A stretch of DNA of 21,545 bases from a virus. The notes below the pieces were generated by a model. The model saw only the letters and a program-made list of their open reading frames with translations. It was not told the origin of the DNA and ran no database searches. This document shows, one piece after another, positions 6,328 through 11,305 of this stretch. Both the position numbers and the translations under genes were made by a program. Where the stretch lies: the IMG/VR virus record IMGVR_UViG_3300040960_002895, positions 1-21,545 of that record; one strand, 5' to 3'. Numbering within the stretch: the first letter of the stretch is position 1; each line of letters begins with the position of its first letter.

Positions 6328-6341
6328 ACCACCTACCGGAG
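6328..6341 (+). promoter_or_regulatory. Repeated start-associated leader, copy 4
   Basis: This is an exact ACCACCTACCGGAG. GGAG lies 7 bases before the ATG at 6349. Unlike copies 2, 3, 5 and 6 it is not fused to an upstream stop, because a 126-base gap precedes the gene. Confidence 0.8.
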
Positions 6342-6348
6342 TACCGAC

Positions 6349-6771
6349 ATGCTGACCCTCGACCGCACCGAAGCCCGCGCCGCGATCCTGCGGCACCTCG
6401 ACATCGACCCCGCCGACGTGCCCGCCCGCACACTCAGCGACGCCGCCTACGTCGGACTCGCCGTCGCCGACGCCACAGTCGGCAACTCTGAGGCGTTCGG
6501 ATTCCCGCACCACTACGTCGCGACCGCGGTCGCCTCCCTCCTCGACGAAGCTCAGGACCGCCTTGGACGTGCTGGGCTGCTCGACCTCGCCGACGCCGTG
6601 GTCTTCAGTGTTCACCGTCGCCAGCACTGCGACCCGACCGGCACGCCCGCCCGCTGCGACTTCGTGATCGTCGCCGAGCCGCACGTCACCGCCGGTAGCC
6701 ACGTCGAACCGTTCCTGTCCGACATGACGCGGCCCGAAATCCTCGCGGCCGTGGCGGGCGTGCGGCTGTGA
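6349..6771 (+). CDS. Hypothetical protein, cassette gene 4 (140 aa)
   Basis: No family is recognised. The protein is Ala- and Asp-rich and probably alpha/beta, with a hydrophobic helix (HHYVATAVASLLDEAQ) and a strand CDFVIVAEPHV. The start is set by the leader's GGAG. Its TGA stop overlaps the GTG start of the next small gene (GTGA), so the two are likely coupled. Confidence 0.72.
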   Translation: MLTLDRTEARAAILRHLDIDPADVPARTLSDAAYVGLAVADATVGNSEAFGFPHHYVATAVASLLDEAQDRLGRAGLLDLADAVVFSVHRRQHCDPTGTPARCDFVIVAEPHVTAGSHVEPFLSDMTRPEILAAVAGVRL

Positions 6772-6926
6772 CGCGCGTCCTCGCCCCGTTCGCGGGCTAC
6801 CTGCTCTTCGGTGTCCCGGCGTTCGCCGGGGCACCGGAGGCGCCGGTCGGCATCCGCACCCTCCTCCTCCTCCTCGTCGCGCTCGCCGCGATCACTGACA
6901 CCGCTGCCGGCCGCCGCCGATCCTGA
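6768..6926 (+). CDS. Tiny two-helix membrane protein, GTG start (52 aa)
   Basis: This 52-residue protein starts at a GTG that overlaps the previous stop by four bases. It has two hydrophobic segments, APFAGYLLFGVPAFAG (about 6-21) and IRTLLLLLVALAAI (about 29-42), and ends in GRRRS. That suggests a hairpin in the inner membrane with a positive, cytoplasmic tail. Its stop runs directly into leader copy 5, which is strong context support. The size suits a small phage membrane effector such as a holin-like or superinfection protein, but nothing identifies which. Confidence 0.6.
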   Translation: MTRVLAPFAGYLLFGVPAFAGAPEAPVGIRTLLLLLVALAAITDTAAGRRRS

Positions 6927-6928
6927 CC

Positions 6929-6942
6929 ACCACCTACCGGAG
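6929..6942 (+). promoter_or_regulatory. Repeated start-associated leader, copy 5
   Basis: This is an exact ACCACCTACCGGAG, three bases after the upstream TGA. GGAG lies 7 bases before the GTG at 6950, which supports this non-ATG start. Confidence 0.8.
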
Positions 6943-6949
6943 ACCACCC

Positions 6950-7228
6950 GTGCGATTCACCTACCGAACCCAGACCACTGACAAGCCCTCCGGCTGGCGA
7001 TGCGCCACCACCGGACGCCGCCTGCCCGCCGAGATCCTCGAGGTCCGCGACCGCGACCGCGTGCTCTGCACGCTGACCGGCGACTTCTGCATGGGCTACG
7101 AGTCCGCCCGCAACCGTGCCGCGTGGATGGTGCGACTCCTGAACCGCGGACTCGCCACGGCTGACCGCGTGCCCGCGGACGCCGAGTCTTGGACCACCTC
7201 ATCCCTCTATGACCACCTCACCGCCTGA
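6950..7228 (+). CDS. Hypothetical protein, cassette gene 6 (92 aa)
   Basis: This is a 92-residue protein with a GTG start supported by the exact leader copy. It begins with a strand-like FTYRTQTT. The cysteines in WRCATTGRRL, VLCTLTG and DFCMGY could form a small metal or disulphide site, but the spacing fits no family I know. A helix (SARNRAAWMVRLLNRGL) follows. Function is unknown. Confidence 0.7.
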   Translation: MRFTYRTQTTDKPSGWRCATTGRRLPAEILEVRDRDRVLCTLTGDFCMGYESARNRAAWMVRLLNRGLATADRVPADAESWTTSSLYDHLTA

Positions 7229-7241
7229 CCACCTACCGGAG
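7228..7241 (+). promoter_or_regulatory. Repeated start-associated leader, copy 6
   Basis: This is an exact ACCACCTACCGGAG beginning on the last base of the upstream TGA. GGAG lies 8 bases before the ATG at 7250. Confidence 0.8.
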
Positions 7242-7249
7242 TCCCGACC

Positions 7250-7777
7250 ATGAGCATCATTCGATACAGCCCAAAAGAAATCCGCATCGTCGCAGCCGCC
7301 ATCCTCTGGGATAAGTTCGCCTCCCCAAGTGACAAGGGGCACCAGCGGCTGCGGATCATCACGCAACTGCTCGCCGCGTTCCCTGAGCAAGCCCGCACAC
7401 TGGGCATTGATCAGGCGACCCCGCCGACCTACGCAAAGGCGCACCAGTTCGTCGCCGCCTGCCTCGACGAAGTGAATGCCGCGGCACACTTCGACCGCTA
7501 CGGCGACGGCGGCGACCTGGCCGACGAATTTCTGAACCCGGACCGATACCGGGCCGGCGATGATCTCTCACTGCTCCAGGCGAAGCAGGCGCTTGGCGAC
7601 TGGTGCCTCGGTGCCGGATTCATGTACAACTCGGACACCTATGACTTCCGGGCCACCGCGATTTTCGCGGCGCTCCACGCCGCGGCGTGGCGGATCCTTC
7701 AGGCCGAAGAGGCCGCCCGCCGCGGCGACGGTGTCAAAAAGACCGGCCACGACTACCTCGCGATCCTCAGCCGCTGA
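7250..7777 (+). CDS. Hypothetical protein, cassette gene 7 (175 aa)
   Basis: No family is recognised. The protein looks almost wholly helical, with segments KEIRIVAAAILWDKF, AKAHQFVAACLDEVNAAAHF and FRATAIFAALHAAAWRILQA. It could be a helical bundle. The start is fixed by an exact leader copy and a 21-base gap. A GC-rich hairpin (7783-7820) begins 5 bases after the stop. Confidence 0.75.
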   Translation: MSIIRYSPKEIRIVAAAILWDKFASPSDKGHQRLRIITQLLAAFPEQARTLGIDQATPPTYAKAHQFVAACLDEVNAAAHFDRYGDGGDLADEFLNPDRYRAGDDLSLLQAKQALGDWCLGAGFMYNSDTYDFRATAIFAALHAAAWRILQAEEAARRGDGVKKTGHDYLAILSR

Positions 7778-7782
7778 CCCAC

Positions 7783-7820
7783 GGGGGGGCGGGGTTATCA
7801 ATCCACCGCCCCGTCCCCCC
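7783..7820 (+). terminator. GC-rich hairpin, terminator-like
   Basis: A G-rich arm (7783-7794) pairs with a C-rich arm (7809-7820) over 12 pairs with one G-U, around a 14-base loop. It starts 5 bases after a stop codon. No T run follows, so it may attenuate rather than end transcription. Confidence 0.5.
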
Positions 7821-7838
7821 AACCTCACCCCACCCGGA

Positions 7839-7848
7839 ACCACCTGCC
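7839..7848 (+). promoter_or_regulatory. Repeated start-associated leader, partial copy 7
   Basis: ACCACCTGCC lies directly against the ATG at 7849. The GGAG half is absent. A GGA at 7836-7838 may serve as the ribosome site. Confidence 0.45.
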
Positions 7849-8250
7849 ATGCCACACGCATCCGACTTCCACACTGCCCGCCAGCAGGAGAACATCCTCC
7901 GCCGCGACGCCGCCCGCCTCGCGATCGAGTCCTGCGACTACCTGCTCAACCTTCCAAACCTCGAGCGGTGTTCCACCCTCGCCGTCCCCACGTTCGACCC
8001 CGTCGCTGTCACCCACCTGCACCGTTTCGCTGACGCTTGGGGGCTGACCGTCGTCGACCGTGGCGACTACCTCACCCTCGCTGGCATCCTCGGCCGCACC
8101 ATCAATGGACGTGATGCGAAGCGGTACATCGAGTCACACCGCAGTCGATGCGAGGCGAAGGTCAATACCGCCACCCGTGAGATCGCCCGAGGCTTCGCCC
8201 GCTACGGCCTGCCGACGCGGATCCCCCATGCCATCGACGTTGTCGCCTGA
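7849..8250 (+). CDS. Hypothetical protein, cassette gene 8 (133 aa)
   Basis: No family is recognised. The N-terminal half is helical (TARQQENILRRDAARLAIE, then SCDYLLNLPNLERC), and a strand-turn segment LTVVDRGDYLTLAGIL follows. It ends in a basic helix (KVNTATREIARGFARYG). The ATG at 7849 is chosen over upstream options because the gap contains a hairpin and a leader fragment. Translation is followed closely by the next gene. Confidence 0.65.
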   Translation: MPHASDFHTARQQENILRRDAARLAIESCDYLLNLPNLERCSTLAVPTFDPVAVTHLHRFADAWGLTVVDRGDYLTLAGILGRTINGRDAKRYIESHRSRCEAKVNTATREIARGFARYGLPTRIPHAIDVVA

Positions 8251-8259
8251 GGCTTCCCC

Positions 8260-8673
8260 ATGCCAAGAGATCAGCACACCTACACCGCCACCATTCCCGG
8301 ATTCTCTCACGAGCTGTTCAGGGTGCGGGCGTACGCCTCGACAGAGAACCGACCCCGCCTCTACGGCGTCATCAGCCGGGCTGGGCTGAGGGAACGGATG
8401 CAGTCGAACAAAGCCCCCCGAAGCTTCAGAGTCCGTCTCGCCGCCGACCACGCTGCTCACATCGATAGGTTCGCCAACCTCAAAGAAGCTCGAGCCGCCG
8501 CCGCCGCACGGAACGAGGCAGCGAGCGAGGCCGACCTGGCCGAGGCTGAACAGCTTGCCGAATATGGGGTGCAGATCGAGGTCGATCCTGCCCGTCGGAC
8601 CTATGTGGTGGTCAAGCTCACGATGTTGTCGAAGCCTGGAACAGGCAACGTGAGCACCGCCGTCCTTCCGTGA
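8260..8673 (+). CDS. Hypothetical protein, cassette gene 9 (137 aa)
   Basis: No family is recognised. There is a basic first half (GLRERMQSNKAPRSFRVRL), a long Ala/Glu-rich helix (about 67-103) that could form a coiled coil, and a terminal strand pair (VQIEVDPARRTYVVVKLTML). GAGG lies 7 bases before the ATG, overlapping the previous stop. This gene does not use the repeated leader. A perfect 14-bp hairpin starts 5 bases after its stop, so it closes the cassette. Confidence 0.7.
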   Translation: MPRDQHTYTATIPGFSHELFRVRAYASTENRPRLYGVISRAGLRERMQSNKAPRSFRVRLAADHAAHIDRFANLKEARAAAAARNEAASEADLAEAEQLAEYGVQIEVDPARRTYVVVKLTMLSKPGTGNVSTAVLP

Positions 8674-8678
8674 AACAT

Positions 8679-8712
8679 GACGACCCCCGGCGCGCTCACG
8701 CCGGGGGTCGTC
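8679..8712 (+). terminator. Perfect 14-bp hairpin closing the early cassette
   Basis: GACGACCCCCGGCG (8679-8692) and CGCCGGGGGTCGTC (8699-8712) are exact reverse complements around the 6-base loop CGCTCA. It lies 5 bases after a stop codon. There is no T run, which is common for terminator hairpins of high-GC genomes. Confidence 0.7.
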
Positions 8713-8771
8713 GAGGCCCACCTACCAAAGCAGACCAGAGAAGACTTTACCCCCCAACCCTCGAGGAATCA

Positions 8772-9020
8772 ATGGCAGACTCAAAGTACACCGCATTCCA
8801 CGTCCCCCGATCCTCGCCCGTGCTGGGCCTGGCCCGGAAACTCGCCGCAAAACTCCAAGAAGACTCATCGGTTGCGGGACTCCGCGTGCCGATGTACGCT
8901 GCGATTCATGTGGCACTGACCGAGGCACTCGCCCGACGTCACGCCGACACCGTCCCCGCCGAGGCGCTCACCCGGCGGACCATGGACACTACAGACCAGA
9001 GCATGGAGGTCGATCGATGA
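8772..9020 (+). CDS. Small hypothetical protein before integrase (82 aa)
   Basis: This 82-residue protein is probably helical (PVLGLARKLAAKLQED, then YAAIHVALTEALARRH). AGGAA lies about 5 bases before the ATG at 8772; a longer frame to 8670 would run through the terminator hairpin and is rejected. It overlaps the integrase start by four bases (ATGA). Position and size would suit an excisionase or a small DNA-binding regulator, but no helix-turn-helix or ribbon-helix-helix pattern is clear. Confidence 0.65.
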   Translation: MADSKYTAFHVPRSSPVLGLARKLAAKLQEDSSVAGLRVPMYAAIHVALTEALARRHADTVPAEALTRRTMDTTDQSMEVDR

Positions 9021-10030
9021 CCCCTGCCCCCACCTACCGACTGAACTCCAACGGTGCGTACTGGCAAGCCTCGTGGACCGACGGGAGCGGGCGTCGCCGC
9101 CGCCGATCCATCGGACGCAAGCGTGATCTCACCCGCCGGCAGGCGGAGGCGGAGGTCCAACGGATCGCCATCGAGCACGGAATCCAGCCCGGACTCCGGC
9201 ACTCCGCTCGAGCTTGCCTTCATGACTGGCTCGTCCGCTACCTTGAGGTGCGATCGACCGCCCTCGACCCCGCAACCATGAAGGCCCACCGTCGGACGGC
9301 GGATCTGCTCCGCCTCTTCTTCCCCGCCAACCCGCGAATCGACGAAATTCCTCGAGGCCTCGCGACCGACTGGCGGGCGTGGCTCGCCGCCGACCGCGGC
9401 CTCGGCGAATCAACGGTCTGTAAGCATTGCCGAATTGCCAAGGTGATCATTCGACATGCGATTGCAGAGGAGCGGGCTGGAACCAACCCGTTCGATCATC
9501 TGGTCGGCACGGCCCCCCGGATTGAGCAGTGGAACCGTCGGCTGGTCTCACTCGGGGAGGCGAACGCCGTGGCTGCAGCCTGCCCTCTTGCCGAGCGGCT
9601 GATCATGCTCGGTTGGTACGCCGGCCTGCGGACCAGCGAAGCGGTCCACCTCCGCTGGGATCACCTGAGCGACGCACGTTTGACGGTTGAACCTCGGTCG
9701 GGCGTCCGCACCACGAAGCAGCGGCTGCGGGTCGTCCGGGTCGAGCCAGGTCTCGCCTCCTGCCTCGAGCGGTGGGCACCTCGACACCTCACGGTGTGCG
9801 GTGTGCTCGAGGCAGGAAAGGCGGGACAGGTTCATCGCATTCTCGCCGCCGCCTGCGGTCGCACCCGCGTTGAGGCGTTCACGATGCAGGACCTGCGGAA
9901 GACTCGCGACACCCTGTGGCACCAGCAATTCCCGGCCCACGTTGCATGTGCCTGGATCGGTCATTCCGAGCAAGTTGCTCGAGATCACTACCTCACCGTG
10001 TCGGAGGACTACTACCGATGCACCGCCTGA
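9017..10030 (+). CDS. int: Tyrosine recombinase / phage integrase
   Basis: This is a site-specific recombinase of 337 residues that would integrate the phage into the host chromosome. The N-terminal part has an arm-type basic segment (GRRRRRSIGRKRDLT, 25-39). A core-binding domain spans about 66-160. The catalytic domain shows R205 in GLRTSE, probable K234, R294 in QDLRKTRDT, H316 in WIGHS and the nucleophile Y325 in DHYLTV. The usual histidine three residues before the second arginine is Gln291. The FPAHVACAWIGHSEQVARDHYL block resembles planctomycete integrases. GGAGG lies 7 bases before the ATG. I see no attP next to the gene. Confidence 0.92.
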   Translation: MTPAPTYRLNSNGAYWQASWTDGSGRRRRRSIGRKRDLTRRQAEAEVQRIAIEHGIQPGLRHSARACLHDWLVRYLEVRSTALDPATMKAHRRTADLLRLFFPANPRIDEIPRGLATDWRAWLAADRGLGESTVCKHCRIAKVIIRHAIAEERAGTNPFDHLVGTAPRIEQWNRRLVSLGEANAVAAACPLAERLIMLGWYAGLRTSEAVHLRWDHLSDARLTVEPRSGVRTTKQRLRVVRVEPGLASCLERWAPRHLTVCGVLEAGKAGQVHRILAAACGRTRVEAFTMQDLRKTRDTLWHQQFPAHVACAWIGHSEQVARDHYLTVSEDYYRCTA

Positions 10031-10152
10031 TTCTGTTCCTCTCTCGTCTGGCCCTCGGACTCCGTCGCATGTCGGCGGAGGACCGGCGGACCCCTCTTGT
10101 AATTCTCGGGCAGGGCGACACCGCCCGCCGTTACCACGAAAGGCAGTCATGA
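10018..10152 (+). CDS. Small peptide between int and recT (44 aa)
   Basis: This 44-residue frame starts inside the end of int (13-base overlap) and ends with an ATGA overlap on recT. The N-terminus MHRLILFLSRLALGLRRM is hydrophobic and basic, like a short amphipathic or membrane helix, and the rest is polar. The tight overlaps fit a coupled cistron, but the frame may only be a bridge that carries ribosomes to recT. No family is recognised. Confidence 0.45.
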   Translation: MHRLILFLSRLALGLRRMSAEDRRTPLVILGQGDTARRYHERQS

Positions 10153-11129
10153 ACAACGCAATCACTTCGCCCACCGGCGCCGACCTCGACCTCTTCCGAA
10201 TCGCTGACGTGTTCGCGAAGTCCGGGATGTTCCCCGACGCACGCGACGCCGCTCAGTGTGCTGCGAAGTTGGTCGTCGGGCACGGCCTCGGCCTTACCCC
10301 TTACGACTCGATGAACGGACTCCACCTCATCAAGGGGAAGGCGGTGCTCGCCGCCAACACGATGGCCGCCGCGATCAAGCGGAGCGGGAAGTACGACTAC
10401 CGCGCGGTCACCACCGAGACGGAGTGCCGCATCACTTTCTACGACCTGAGCATGCGGGACGAGAACGGCGTTCCGTTCAAGATCGGCACCTCGGTCTTCA
10501 CGATCGAGGACGCCAAGCGGGCCGGGCTTGGCGGGGACAATTGGAGGAAGTACCCGAAGAGCATGTTGTTTGCACGGTGCATCTCGAACGGCTATCGTGA
10601 GCATTGTCCCGACGCTCTCGGTGCCTCGGCCGCTCCCGTGTACGTTCAGGAGCACGGCGAGTCTGAGATCCCCGATGAGCCGGTTCGGGGCCAGGTTGAA
10701 TCTCTTTCGTCCCGCGGGCGTGGGGGCAGCAATGCCCCCGCGCCTGTGGTTTGGCCTGAGCCCGAGCCGGAGCCGCCCGCGAGACCGGCGCCGAAGGCGT
10801 TGCCTGAGAAGAAGAATCTTCCCGCTGATCAGACGATGAACGCCGGCGAGTCCGAGCAGGACGAGCAGTACTCGAAGATTCAGGTGATGGATGTTGAGCC
10901 TGTGAAGCGGGGCACGAAGACCAAGTACCTCGTTCACTCAACCGATGGTCAAACATTCGAGACTTTCAGCAAGACGATCGCAACGCAGTGCAAGGATGCT
11001 GCGGCTGCCGACGCCGAAGTCCATTTGAAATGGCTCCCGAAGAAGATCGGCAACAAAGTGTTCCAAGACATCGAGTCGGTCAAGGCCGCGTTTGTCGAAG
11101 ATCGCAGCAACGAGGAGCATTCCTGGTGA
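10149..11129 (+). CDS. recT: RecT-like single-strand annealing protein with C-terminal domain
   Basis: This is a phage recombinase that anneals complementary single strands. The RecT signature runs over about 18-170: GHGLGLTPYDSMNGLHLIKG (45-64), the FTIEDAKRAGL block (117-127), then NWRKYPKSMLFARCISNGYR (131-150). A Pro/Glu-rich linker follows (about 172-240). A separate C-terminal domain (about 241-318, KYLVHSTDGQTFETFSKTIA) looks OB-like and is not part of the core RecT pattern. No partner 5'-3' exonuclease is visible nearby; the DUF1064-like nuclease at 14023 is the closest candidate. It is translationally coupled at both ends. Confidence 0.8.
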   Translation: MNNAITSPTGADLDLFRIADVFAKSGMFPDARDAAQCAAKLVVGHGLGLTPYDSMNGLHLIKGKAVLAANTMAAAIKRSGKYDYRAVTTETECRITFYDLSMRDENGVPFKIGTSVFTIEDAKRAGLGGDNWRKYPKSMLFARCISNGYREHCPDALGASAAPVYVQEHGESEIPDEPVRGQVESLSSRGRGGSNAPAPVVWPEPEPEPPARPAPKALPEKKNLPADQTMNAGESEQDEQYSKIQVMDVEPVKRGTKTKYLVHSTDGQTFETFSKTIATQCKDAAAADAEVHLKWLPKKIGNKVFQDIESVKAAFVEDRSNEEHSW

Positions 11130-11305
11130 GCTACGACCCAGCGAAGGATCAACTCATGCGGAGCGACTACTGCTGCTGGATGGAGGAACTCGGTGCGGCT
11201 GAGGCGCTCGGCCCCGGCGCCGTCGAGGACTTCATGCGTCGCAACCCCCCGCCTCCGTTGCCAACGAAGACCGAGAAAGAAGACCCCAACAAGCGGGGGT
11301 TCTGA
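11126..11305 (+). CDS. Small hypothetical protein, GTG start (59 aa)
   Basis: This 59-residue protein starts at GTG overlapping the recT stop (GTGA), with GAGGAG about 9 bases upstream. It has an acidic helix (YCCWMEELGAAEALGPGAVE) and a Pro-rich, charged tail. No family is recognised. Its stop overlaps the methyltransferase start (TGATG), so it is the coupling cistron for that gene. Confidence 0.6.
   Translation: MSYDPAKDQLMRSDYCCWMEELGAAEALGPGAVEDFMRRNPPPPLPTKTEKEDPNKRGF

Noticed and set aside
8670-8771. Longer N-terminus for the gene at 8772
   Set aside because: The extension would translate the perfect terminator hairpin and overlap the previous stop. AGGAA directly before 8772 marks the better start.
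9029-9040. CCCACCTACCGA inside the integrase start, similar to the cassette leader
   Set aside because: It lies within coding sequence (PTYR codons) and no start codon follows at leader spacing, so it is probably chance. A similar CCCACCTACC at 8717-8726 also lacks GGAG.
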